The notes under the pieces were generated by a model that searched no databases, had not been told where the DNA came from, and worked only from the letters and a program-made list of their open reading frames with translations. A DNA stretch of 34,372 bases from contig CALGAM010000091.1 of NCBI GenBank assembly GCA_937951935.1, positions 1-34,372 of the forward strand, written 5' to 3'. The position numbers were made by a program, and so were the translations under genes. This document shows positions 24,257-31,553 of the stretch, piece by piece (within the stretch, counting starts at the first letter, position 1; every line of letters begins with the position of its first letter). Source of the DNA: an uncultured Micromonospora sp. (GTDB taxonomy: Bacteria; Actinomycetota; Actinomycetes; Mycobacteriales; Micromonosporaceae).

Positions 24257-24712
24257 ATGGGGGATGAGGGATGGCGGTGGTCCGACGCCTGGATTTTCGT
24301 CTCACTGATCATCGCCAGCGGTGCCAACCGACACCGTCGGTCGACCTCGACCCGTCGGCCCGAGGGGGTCCGCCTCGCCGACGTGCTGTCCACCGCGGAA
24401 CATCTGAACCGGACCATCCCGGCCCGGCACGAGATCGAGACCGCGGTGCGGCGCCTGGTCGGCGCTGGTCTGGTCACCGTCTCGGACGGCTGGTTCCGGA
24501 TCACCCCGGCCGGTGAACGCCTCTGGCGGACCCGGCCGCACGGTGGGGTCGGCACCGTGGTGGAGACCATGCACGGAGTACTGACCCGGCGACAGGCCCC
24601 GGGCAACCACGACTGGGTCCTGGACGAGGCGGAGCACGCCGCGGCGGTGCAGGAGTACACCGCCCGGTTCACGCTGCCGACGCCTCGCCGCTCCCCGGAG
24701 AACGCCGGGTAA
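24257..24712 (+). CDS. Small winged-helix-like hypothetical protein
   Basis: A 151-residue protein not assigned to a named family. Residues about 37-95 (VRLADVLSTAEHLNRTIPARHEIETAVRRLVGAGLVTVSDGWFRITPAGERLW) read like a winged helix: helices followed by the V-x-x-G-x-x-x-I-T-x-A-G wing typical of MarR/PadR-type or restriction-linked modules. The N terminus contains WSDAWIFVSLIIASG, a conserved-looking helix probably packed on it rather than a membrane anchor. No ligand or catalytic motif is seen. It lies between yczE and hisF, converging on hisF with 36 bp between stops. Confidence 0.72.
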   Translation: MGDEGWRWSDAWIFVSLIIASGANRHRRSTSTRRPEGVRLADVLSTAEHLNRTIPARHEIETAVRRLVGAGLVTVSDGWFRITPAGERLWRTRPHGGVGTVVETMHGVLTRRQAPGNHDWVLDEAEHAAAVQEYTARFTLPTPRRSPENAG

Positions 24713-24727
24713 CCCGGCGTCCGGCAC

Positions 24728-24772
24728 ACCGGGTGGCCGGCCGCAAGCTCAGCGGACCGGGTGGCCGGCCGC
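24728..24772. repeat. 17-bp direct repeat copying the end of hisF
   Basis: ACCGGGTGGCCGGCCGC is present at 24728-24744 (intergenic) and 24756-24772 (the last codons of hisF), offset 28 bp. It may be a duplication scar or part of a GC-rich transcript end. Confidence 0.6.
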
Positions 24773-25519
24773 CCGGAGTGCCTCCTTGACCTCGCCGACG
24801 CTCAGCTCGCCGAAGTGGAAGACACTGGCCGCGAGCACCGCGTCGGCCCCGGCGGAGACCGCCGGCGGAAAGTGGGCCACCGCCCCGGCCCCGCCGCTGG
24901 CGATCACCGGCACGTCGACCACCCTGCGCACCGCCTCGATCAGCTCCAGGTCGAAGCCGGCCCTGGTGCCGTCGGCGTCCATCGAGTTCAGCAGGATCTC
25001 CCCCGCGCCGAGCTCGGCCACCCGGGCGGCCCAGGCGATGGCGTCGATCCCGGTACCACGCCGGCCGCCGTGCGTGGTCACCTCGAAGCCGCTGTCCGTG
25101 ACGACCCCGGCCGGGGCCCGGCGCACGTCCAGGGAGAGCACCAGTACCTGCCGGCCGAACCGCTCGGCGATCTCGGTGATCAGCTCCGGCCGGGCGATCG
25201 CGGCCGTGTTGACCCCGACCTTGTCGGCACCGGCCCGCAGCAGCCGGTCGACGTCGGCGACCTGCCGCACCCCGCCGCCGACGGTGAGCGGGATGAAGAC
25301 CGACTCGGCCGTGCGACGGACCACGTCCAGCATCGTGCCCCGGTCGTCGGAGGAGGCGGTGACGTCGAGGAAGGTCAGCTCGTCGGCACCGGCCTCGTCG
25401 TACGCCGCCGCCAGCTCCACCGGGTCGCCGGCATCCCGCAGGTCGACGAAGTTGACCCCCTTGACCACCCGGCCGGCGTCCACGTCCAGACAGGGGATGA
25501 CCCGTACCGCCACCGTCAT
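24749..25519 (-). CDS. hisF: Imidazole glycerol phosphate synthase cyclase subunit
   Basis: HisF combines PRFAR with ammonia from HisH to give imidazole glycerol phosphate and AICAR. The 256-residue (beta/alpha)8 protein shows the catalytic Asp12 (PCLDVD) and Asp131 (LVLSLDVRR), the phosphate-binding TVGGGVRQ and ASGGAGAV loops, and LNSMDADGT. The ATG at 25519 is nine bp from the priA stop. It is the last gene of the his operon; hisI, often next in actinobacteria, is instead about 19 kb away at 4211. Confidence 0.97.
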   Translation of the reverse strand: MTVAVRVIPCLDVDAGRVVKGVNFVDLRDAGDPVELAAAYDEAGADELTFLDVTASSDDRGTMLDVVRRTAESVFIPLTVGGGVRQVADVDRLLRAGADKVGVNTAAIARPELITEIAERFGRQVLVLSLDVRRAPAGVVTDSGFEVTTHGGRRGTGIDAIAWAARVAELGAGEILLNSMDADGTRAGFDLELIEAVRRVVDVPVIASGGAGAVAHFPPAVSAGADAVLAASVFHFGELSVGEVKEALRAAGHPVR

Positions 25520-25528
25520 GGGCAGAGC

Positions 25529-26269
25529 CTATCCGGCCCGGTGGTCCGACTCGGCCAGCACGGCGAGCGCCTCGGCGACGGTGAACGCGCCGGCGTACAG
25601 GGCCTTGCCGGTGATCACACCCTCCACCCCGATGGGTTCCAGTGCGGCGAGCGCCCGGAGGTCGTCGAGGGTCGAGACACCGCCGGAGGCGATCACCGGG
25701 GCGGAGGTCCGGGCACAGACCTCGCGGAGCAGGTCGAGATTGGGGCCGCGCATCGTGCCGTCCTTGGTGATGTCGGTCACGACGTACCGCGCCGCGCCCG
25801 CCTTGTCCAGCCGCTCCAGCACCTCGAACAGGTCGCCGCCGTCGCGGGTCCAGCCCCGGGCCGACAGGGTCCGGCCGCGCACGTCGAGCCCGATCGCCAC
25901 CCGGTCGCCGTACTCGGCGACCACCCGGTCGCACCACTGGGGATTCTCCAGCGCGGCGGTGCCGATGTTGACCCGGGCCGCACCGGTCGCCAGCGCCGCG
26001 GCCAGCGAGGCGTCGTCGCGGATCCCACCGGAGAGTTCGACGTGGACGTCGAGCCGCCCGACCACCTCGGCGAGCAGTTCCGCGTTCGACCCCCGACCGA
26101 ACGCGGCGTCGAGGTCGACCAGGTGGATCCAGGTGGCGCCGTCGCGTTGCCAGGCCAGTGCCGCCTCCAACGGGTCGCCGTAACTCGTCTCGCTGCCCGC
26201 GGCGCCCTGGACCAGGCGGACCGCCTGGCCGTTCGCGACGTCGACGGCGGGAAGCAGGGTGAGGCTCAC
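25529..26269 (-). CDS. priA: Bifunctional HisA/TrpF isomerase
   Basis: PriA catalyses the Amadori isomerisations of both ProFAR (histidine) and phosphoribosyl anthranilate (tryptophan). The 246-residue barrel has Asp10 (LLPAVDV) and Asp170 (TDITKDGT) as general base and acid, R18 in AVRL, the phosphate sites SGGIRD and ASGGVSTL, and an Arg-Gly-Trp segment (138-140) matching the substrate-switching Arg/Trp of mycobacterial PriA. No trpF gene is seen near trpC, which supports the dual role. The GTG at 26269 has GGAG six bases upstream. Confidence 0.95.
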   Translation of the reverse strand: MSLTLLPAVDVANGQAVRLVQGAAGSETSYGDPLEAALAWQRDGATWIHLVDLDAAFGRGSNAELLAEVVGRLDVHVELSGGIRDDASLAAALATGAARVNIGTAALENPQWCDRVVAEYGDRVAIGLDVRGRTLSARGWTRDGGDLFEVLERLDKAGAARYVVTDITKDGTMRGPNLDLLREVCARTSAPVIASGGVSTLDDLRALAALEPIGVEGVITGKALYAGAFTVAEALAVLAESDHRAG

Positions 26270-26299
26270 GTTGGTCTCCTCGTGATCGGGCAGGAGTGG

Positions 26300-26626
26300 T
26301 CAGGTACGCCGGCCCAGGGCGATCACCACGAGCGCCGGCAACGCCAACAGCGCCAGGATGATCAGACCGAGCCGCAGTGCCAGGTCGTCGACGAGCAGCC
26401 AGATGGCGCTCAGCGCGGTGAGGGCGACCACCGCCACCCCGGCCCGCTCGCCCCGGCTGCGTCGAGGGAGGAGCCGCCCCGTGCGCCGGTCCGGAAGCCG
26501 GGGCGTGAGGCGGCGCAGCAGGGCCCGGCGCCGCTGGCGTCGGGCGACCGCGCGGGCGCGCGCCGCCCGGGCCCGCTCGGCCTCGGCCTGCCGGAGCGCC
26601 CGGCGCCGCGCCCGTTCCCGGCTCAT
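26300..26626 (-). CDS. Small membrane protein between hisH and priA
   Basis: A 108-residue protein: the first 60 residues are extremely Arg/Ala-rich (a basic cytoplasmic helix), followed by two membrane segments, about 62-81 (GVAVVALTALSAIWLLVDD) and 84-104 (LRLGLIILALLALPALVVIAL). I know no function. It is 13 bp after hisH and 30 bp before priA on the same strand, so it belongs to the his operon transcript. The positive N terminus suggests an N-in topology and possibly nucleic acid or lipid head-group contact. Confidence 0.75.
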   Translation of the reverse strand: MSRERARRRALRQAEAERARAARARAVARRQRRRALLRRLTPRLPDRRTGRLLPRRSRGERAGVAVVALTALSAIWLLVDDLALRLGLIILALLALPALVVIALGRRT

Positions 26627-26639
26627 CGTCGCCCCCCGC

Positions 26640-27260
26640 TCACAGCGTCGCCAGCCAGTTGGTCAGCAACACCCGACCGGAGTCGGCGGACTTCTCCGGG
26701 TGGAACTGGGTCGCCGACAGCGCCCCCCGCTCCACCGCCGCCACGAACCGCGACTCGTGCTCCGCCGCGGTCACCAACGCGCCGGCCCTCGACAGCGCGG
26801 CCAGGTCCTGGGCGGCGTAGGAGTGGACGAAGTAGAACCGCGTACCCGGCGCCAGCCCGGCGAACAGCGTCGAGCCGGACGGTGGGTCGACGGTGTTCCA
26901 GCCCATGTGCGGCACCCGCCGGGCGGCCAGCCGGGTCACCCCTCCCGGCAGCAGCCCGAGCCCCTTGGTGACCACGCCGTGCTCCTCGCCGTACTCGAAG
27001 AGGACCTGCATGCCGACGCAGATGCCGAGCACCGGGCGGCCGGCCGCGACCCGCTCGGCGATGACCGGTCCGGCACCCAGCGCCTCGATCCCGGCCATGC
27101 AGGCGGCGAAGGCACCGACCCCGGGCACCACCAGGCCGTCCGCCGCCTCGGCGGCGGCGAGGTCACCGGTGACCGTCACCTCGGCACCGGCGCGGGCGAC
27201 GGCCCGCTGGGCGGAGCGCAGGTTACCCGAGCCGTAGTCGAGTACCACCACCGTCGGCAC
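26640..27260 (-). CDS. hisH: Imidazole glycerol phosphate synthase glutaminase subunit
   Basis: HisH hydrolyses glutamine and channels ammonia to HisF. The 206-residue class I amidotransferase shows the catalytic triad: Cys81 in GICVGMQVLFE, His187 and Glu189 in QFHPEKS. PGVGAF and PHMGWN motifs are also present. I chose GTG at 27260 (MPTVVVLDYG), five bp after the stop of the small membrane ORF, with GGGGAGGG about ten bases upstream inside that ORF; the frame is open further upstream but has no family support. Confidence 0.96.
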   Translation of the reverse strand: MPTVVVLDYGSGNLRSAQRAVARAGAEVTVTGDLAAAEAADGLVVPGVGAFAACMAGIEALGAGPVIAERVAAGRPVLGICVGMQVLFEYGEEHGVVTKGLGLLPGGVTRLAARRVPHMGWNTVDPPSGSTLFAGLAPGTRFYFVHSYAAQDLAALSRAGALVTAAEHESRFVAAVERGALSATQFHPEKSADSGRVLLTNWLATL

Positions 27261-27265
27261 GGTCG

Positions 27266-27436
27266 TCAGCCCTCCCCGGGGAACAGCCAGAGCACCCCGC
27301 CGGTGGTGGCGAGCACGGCGAGCACGGCGACGAGCCACAGGGCCCCGCGGGGCGCGCCCTGGCGGTACAGCGACCAGGCCCCGCCGATCAGCACCCCGCC
27401 GAGGGCGAACAGGGCGATCGGGAGCACCGTGCCCAT
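27266..27436 (-). CDS. 56-residue two-helix membrane ORF between hisB and hisH
   Basis: This small frame starts at an ATG that shares its first base with the last base of the hisB TGA (TGATG) and stops five bp before hisH, filling the gap exactly. The product has two hydrophobic segments, about residues 4-23 (VLPIALFALGGVLIGGAWSL) and 32-52 (ALWLVAVLAVLATTGGVLWLF), separated by a basic turn YRQGAPRG, an inside-loop hairpin. I recognise no family. The stop-start overlap argues for real, coupled translation. Confidence 0.7.
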   Translation of the reverse strand: MGTVLPIALFALGGVLIGGAWSLYRQGAPRGALWLVAVLAVLATTGGVLWLFPGEG

Positions 27437-28047
27437 CAGAGCAGACCCTTGGTGCTGGGAACCGCGCCGCCGGCGCGCGCGTCGATCGCCACGGCCTCGC
27501 GCAGTGCCCGGGAGACCGCCTTGAACTGCGCCTCCACCACGTGGTGCGCGTCGGGGTGGCCGCCGGGACGGGCCGCCCGCAGCACCGAGACGTGCAGGGT
27601 CAGCCGGGCGGCCTGGCCGAAGGACTCCCAGACGTGCCGGGTCATGCTGGTCGGGTAGACCGGCCCGATGTACGGGGCCAGCGGCGGCTCGTCGTGCACC
27701 ACGTACGGCCGGCCGGACAGGTCGACGGCGGCCTGCACCAGCACCTCGTCCATGGGGATGACGGCCGAACCGTACCGCCGGATGCCGGCCTTGTCCCCGA
27801 GCGCCTGGTCGAAGGCGGCGCCGAGGGCCAGCGCGGTGTCCTCGATGGTGTGGTGGGCGTCGACGTCCAGGTCACCGACGGTCTGCACGGTCAGGTCGAA
27901 GCCGCCGTGCCGGGCGATCTGGTGCAGCATGTGGTCGTAGAACCCGATTCCGGTGGCGATCTCGGCGGTGCCGGAGCCGTCGAGGTCGAGTTCGACGAGG
28001 ACCTTGGTCTCGGCCGTGGTCCGCTCGACCCGGGCGGTTCTGCTCAC
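27436..28047 (-). CDS. hisB: Imidazoleglycerol-phosphate dehydratase
   Basis: HisB dehydrates imidazole glycerol phosphate to imidazole acetol phosphate, using Mn bound by repeated His/Glu motifs. The 203-residue product is the monofunctional actinobacterial form, with no phosphatase domain. Motifs are GFYDHMLHQIARHG, DAHHTIEDTALALG, the central PMDE and GHPDAHHVVEAQFKAVSRAL. The GTG at 28047 follows AAAGG at seven bases. It lies 60 bp after hisC. Confidence 0.97.
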   Translation of the reverse strand: MSRTARVERTTAETKVLVELDLDGSGTAEIATGIGFYDHMLHQIARHGGFDLTVQTVGDLDVDAHHTIEDTALALGAAFDQALGDKAGIRRYGSAVIPMDEVLVQAAVDLSGRPYVVHDEPPLAPYIGPVYPTSMTRHVWESFGQAARLTLHVSVLRAARPGGHPDAHHVVEAQFKAVSRALREAVAIDARAGGAVPSTKGLL

Positions 28048-28107
28048 GGTAGGGCCTTTCGTTCGCGAGGGCGCAGGTTCAGCATGCCAGGACGGGCCGG
28101 CCCGGCG

Positions 28108-29196
28108 TCACCCGGGACGGGTCGCCATCCAGGCGTCCAGGGCGGCGAGGAAGGCGTCGGTCTCGGCCGGCGTGCCGGCGGTGACCCGCAGCCAGCCGGG
28201 CAGGCCGACGTCGCGGACCAGCACGCCGTGGTCCAGCAACGCCCGCCAGACGGCCCGCTGGTCGCCACCGACCTCGAAGAGCACGAAGTTCGCGTCGCTG
28301 TCGGCCGCCCGCAGGCCCCGGGCCCGCACACCCGCCACGATCCGGTCCCGCTGCTCCTTGATCGCCGAGACGGTGCCGAGCAGGGTGTCGCGGTGAGCCA
28401 GCGCCGCCCGGGCCGCGGCCTGGGTGAGCGACGAGAGGTGGTACGGCAGCCGGACCAGCTGCACCGCCTCCACCACGGCCGGGTCGGCGGCGAGGTAGCC
28501 GAGGCGGCCACCGGCGAAGCCGAACGCCTTGCTCATGGTCCGGGTCACCACGAGCCGGGGATGGCCGGCCAGCCGGGTCAGGGCGGTGGGGGTGCCGGGG
28601 CGGGCGAACTCGGCGTACGCCTCGTCCACCACCACCATGCCGGGAGCCTCGGCCAGCACCGCGTCGAGGACCGCCGGATCCAGCGCCGTCCCGGTCGGGT
28701 TGTTCGGCGAGCAGAGGAAGACCAGGTCGGGGCGGTGCGCGCGGACCTGTGCCACGGCGTGCTCGACGGTCAGACCGAAGTCGGCGTCACGGTGGCCGTC
28801 CCGCCAGGCGGTGCCGGTGGCGAGGGCGAGCAGCGGGTGCATCGAGTACGCCGGGGTGAAGCCGAGGGCGCTGCGGCCCGGGCCGCCGAAGACCTGCAGG
28901 AGCTGCTGCTGGATCTCGTTCGAGCCGTTCGCCGCCCAGACGTTGGCGACCCCGAGCCCGTGACCGAGGTAGTCGGCCAGGTCGGCACGCAGCGCCACCG
29001 CGTCCCGGTCCGGGTACCGGTTGAGGTCGCGCAGCTCGGCGGCGACCGCCTTGCCGATCGCCTCCACCACCGACTCCGGGACCGGGTAGGAGTTCTCGTT
29101 GGTGTTGAGCCGCACCGGGACGTCGAGCTGCGGGGCACCGTACGGCGTGCGGCCCCGCAGGTCGTCCCGGATCGGCAGGTCGTCGAGACCGGTCAC
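28108..29196 (-). CDS. hisC: Histidinol-phosphate aminotransferase
   Basis: HisC transfers an amino group from glutamate to imidazole acetol phosphate, with PLP. The 362-residue fold-type I aminotransferase has LNTNENSYPVP near the start, the PLP lysine K223 in TMSKAFGFAGGRLGY, and SPNNPTGT and VVVDEAYAEF motifs. The GTG at 29196 overlaps the hisD TGA by four bases (GTGA), so hisD and hisC are translationally coupled. Confidence 0.97.
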   Translation of the reverse strand: MTGLDDLPIRDDLRGRTPYGAPQLDVPVRLNTNENSYPVPESVVEAIGKAVAAELRDLNRYPDRDAVALRADLADYLGHGLGVANVWAANGSNEIQQQLLQVFGGPGRSALGFTPAYSMHPLLALATGTAWRDGHRDADFGLTVEHAVAQVRAHRPDLVFLCSPNNPTGTALDPAVLDAVLAEAPGMVVVDEAYAEFARPGTPTALTRLAGHPRLVVTRTMSKAFGFAGGRLGYLAADPAVVEAVQLVRLPYHLSSLTQAAARAALAHRDTLLGTVSAIKEQRDRIVAGVRARGLRAADSDANFVLFEVGGDQRAVWRALLDHGVLVRDVGLPGWLRVTAGTPAETDAFLAALDAWMATRPG

Positions 29197-30545
29197 GCCG
29201 ACGCTCCCCCGTCTCCGGCCGCCGTGGCGTCCGGGCGTCCGAGGCGGGCCAGGACCGCCTGGCCGTGCGCGGGGAGGTCCTCCACCCCGGCCAGCGTCAC
29301 CACGTGCGTGGCGGCCTCCCGCAGCGCCGCCTCGTCGTACTCGACGATGTGGATGCCCCGCAGGAACGACTGCACCGACAGACCGGATGAGTGCCGGGCG
29401 CAGCCGCCGGTGGGGAGGACGTGGTTGGAGCCGGCGCAGTAGTCCCCCAGCGACACCGGCGCGTACGGCCCGACGAAGACCGCCCCGGCGTTGCGCACCC
29501 GCATGGCCCAGGCCCGGGCGTCCCGGGTCTGGATCTCCAGGTGCTCGGCGGCGTACAGGTCGACCACCCGCAGCCCCGCCTCCAGGTCGTCCACCAGCAC
29601 CGTGCCGCTCTGCGGCCCGGACAGCGCGGTGGTGATCCGGTCGGCGTGCTTGGTCTCCGGCACCTGGCGCCGCAGCTCCCGGTCGACCGCGTCGGCCAGC
29701 TCCACCGACGGCGTGACCAGCACGCTCGCCGCGAGCGGGTCGTGTTCGGCCTGACTGATCAGGTCGGCGGCGACGTGCACCGGGTCGGCGGTGTCGTCGG
29801 CGAGGACGGCGATCTCGGTCGGGCCGGCCTCGGCGTCGATCCCGACGACACCCCGCAGCAGCCGCTTCGCGGCGGTCACCCAGACGTTACCCGGCCCGGT
29901 GATCATGTCGACCGGCTCGCAGCGGACGGTGCCGTCGGCGTCGGCCGCCGCGCCGTAGGCGAGCATGGCGATCGCCTGCGCCCCGCCGACCGCGTAGACC
30001 TCGTCGACCCCGAGCAGCGCGCAGGCGGCCAGCACCCGGGCGTCGGGCAGGCCACCGTTGTCCGGCTGCGGCGGGCTCACCACCGCCAGCGACCCGACAC
30101 CGGCGGTCTGGGCCGGCACCACGTTCATCACCACGGTCGACGGGTACATGGCCAGGCCGCCGGGCACGTACAGGCCGACCCGGTCGACCGGGACCCACCG
30201 CTCGGTCACGGTGCCACCCGGGACGACCTGGGTGGTCACGTCCGCGCGCCGCTGGTCGGCGTGCACCCGGCGCGCCCGCGCGATGGACTCGGCCAGCGCG
30301 GCCCGCACCTCCGGCTCCAGGGTCGACTCCGCCCGGGTGATCTCCTCCACCGGCACCCGCAGCCGGTCCAGCAGGACCCCGTCGAAGCGGTGCGTCGCGT
30401 CCCGGATCGCGGCGAACCCATGCTCGCGGACCGCCTCGACGATCGGGCGGATCTTCTCCACGGCGGTGGAGACGTCAAGCTGGGCACGGGGCAGCAGAGC
30501 GCGGGGATCCCGCCAGCCGCCGCGCAGGTCGATCCGGTTCAGCAC
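29193..30545 (-). CDS. hisD: Histidinol dehydrogenase
   Basis: HisD makes the last two oxidations, L-histidinol to L-histidine, with NAD and Zn. The 450-residue product shows GLYVPGG, ITGPGN, DAEAGPTEIAVLADDTADP, ISQAEHDP (zinc-ligand Gln and His), AAEHLEI (catalytic Glu-His) and SVQSFLRG. I chose GTG at 30545 (MLNRIDLRG); further upstream in frame is low-complexity Arg/Pro without family support. There is no spaced ribosome site, and a -10-like TAGACT lies just upstream, suggesting a leaderless start. It is the first gene of the his operon. Confidence 0.96.
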   Translation of the reverse strand: MLNRIDLRGGWRDPRALLPRAQLDVSTAVEKIRPIVEAVREHGFAAIRDATHRFDGVLLDRLRVPVEEITRAESTLEPEVRAALAESIARARRVHADQRRADVTTQVVPGGTVTERWVPVDRVGLYVPGGLAMYPSTVVMNVVPAQTAGVGSLAVVSPPQPDNGGLPDARVLAACALLGVDEVYAVGGAQAIAMLAYGAAADADGTVRCEPVDMITGPGNVWVTAAKRLLRGVVGIDAEAGPTEIAVLADDTADPVHVAADLISQAEHDPLAASVLVTPSVELADAVDRELRRQVPETKHADRITTALSGPQSGTVLVDDLEAGLRVVDLYAAEHLEIQTRDARAWAMRVRNAGAVFVGPYAPVSLGDYCAGSNHVLPTGGCARHSSGLSVQSFLRGIHIVEYDEAALREAATHVVTLAGVEDLPAHGQAVLARLGRPDATAAGDGGASA

Positions 30546-30552
30546 CCTTGGC

Positions 30553-30590
30553 AGTCTATTCGCCGTCCCGGCCGGCAGGACGGACCGTCC
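30553..30590 (-). promoter_or_regulatory. Candidate his operon promoter and palindrome
   Basis: Minus-strand TAGACT (30558-30553) ends seven nt before the hisD GTG, so transcription may begin at the start codon. The perfect palindrome GGACGG-A-CCGTCC (30578-30590) covers the -35 position and could be an operator; the -35 itself is poor. Confidence 0.4.
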
Positions 30591-30788
30591 AGCGGGCGGG
30601 ACGGTGACCCGGCCCACTCCCCCGGCGGCCCGCGGCGGCCGGGCCACGCGGCGGGGCGGACGCGGCCCGGACGGACCACGTCGACAGGGTCGGCATGCCG
30701 TGACCCGGGCGGTCCGCAGCCACCCGCGGGCAGGCCGGGGCCGCATCCGGACGAATCGCCGGATCGGTCGGTGGCGGCCCGAACCGGT

Positions 30789-30794
30789 TAGGCT
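30789..30794 (+). promoter_or_regulatory. Candidate -10 of the LON-domain gene
   Basis: TAGGCT ends six nt before GTG at 30801, with no Shine-Dalgarno between, again consistent with a leaderless message. The remaining 255-bp divergent gap to hisD holds no other gene I can support. Confidence 0.4.
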
Positions 30795-30800
30795 CGACCG

Positions 30801-31553
30801 GTGGGCGTACGGCTACCGGTGTTCCCGCTCGAGACGGTGCTCTTCCCCGGCCTGGTACTACCGCTGCACATATTCGAGCAGCGCTATCTCGAACTGATCC
30901 GGCACCTGGTCGCGCTGCCCGAGGGGACGCCCCGGGAGTTCGGTGTCGTCGCCATCCGCAGCGGCGGCACGCCGCCGGTCGTCGCCGGCCCGGCCGGGGG
31001 CCGTTCCGGCGACGACGCCCCGGGTGGGGACGGGCCGCGCAAGCCCCGAGCCGACGCCCCACCGGCGGTCGCCCTGCACGACGTCGGATGCACGGCCGAA
31101 CTGCGCCGGGTGACCGAACTGCCGGACGGCCGGCTCGACGTGGTCACGGTGGGCCGGCGCCGGTTCCGGATCCACGACGTCGAGCAGGGGACGACGCCGT
31201 ACCTCACCGCCGAGGTGGAGTGGCTGCCCGAGCCGGTCGGGCAGGAACAGGCCGCCGACCTGCTCGCCCCCCGGGTCCTCGCGGTCTTCCGGCAGTACCT
31301 GGCCCTGGTCCGCAACGAGCCGGAGGAGATCGCCGAGCAGCTGCCGGACGACCCGACCGTGCTGTCCCACCTGGTGGCGGCCACCGCCGCACTGACCCTG
31401 GCCGACCGTCAGCGGCTGCTGGCCACCCCGGACACCGCCGGCCGGCTTCGCGCGGAGCTGCGGCTGCTCAACCGCGAGGCGGCTCTGCTCCGTCGGGTCC
31501 GGGCGGTGCCGGTGCCGCTGGCGGAGCTGGCGGTGCCGTTGAGTCCCAACTGA
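30801..31553 (+). CDS. LON substrate-binding domain protein
   Basis: A 250-residue protein with the N-terminal domain of Lon protease but no ATPase or protease domain. The opening VRLPVFPLETVLFPGLVLPLHIFEQRYLELIRHL and later GRRRFRIHDVEQGTTPYLTAEVEWL are typical of stand-alone LON-domain proteins, thought to bind unfolded or partner proteins. A Gly/Asp/Pro-rich insertion at about residues 55-90 is unusual. GTG at 30801 starts at the conserved motif. Its last 86 bp overlap the 3' end of the convergent membrane protein gene. Confidence 0.9.
   Translation: MGVRLPVFPLETVLFPGLVLPLHIFEQRYLELIRHLVALPEGTPREFGVVAIRSGGTPPVVAGPAGGRSGDDAPGGDGPRKPRADAPPAVALHDVGCTAELRRVTELPDGRLDVVTVGRRRFRIHDVEQGTTPYLTAEVEWLPEPVGQEQAADLLAPRVLAVFRQYLALVRNEPEEIAEQLPDDPTVLSHLVAATAALTLADRQRLLATPDTAGRLRAELRLLNREAALLRRVRAVPVPLAELAVPLSPN

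Noticed and set aside
24761..29442. Long plus-strand frames antisense to the his operon
   Set aside because: Composition artefacts opposite clearly identified his genes.
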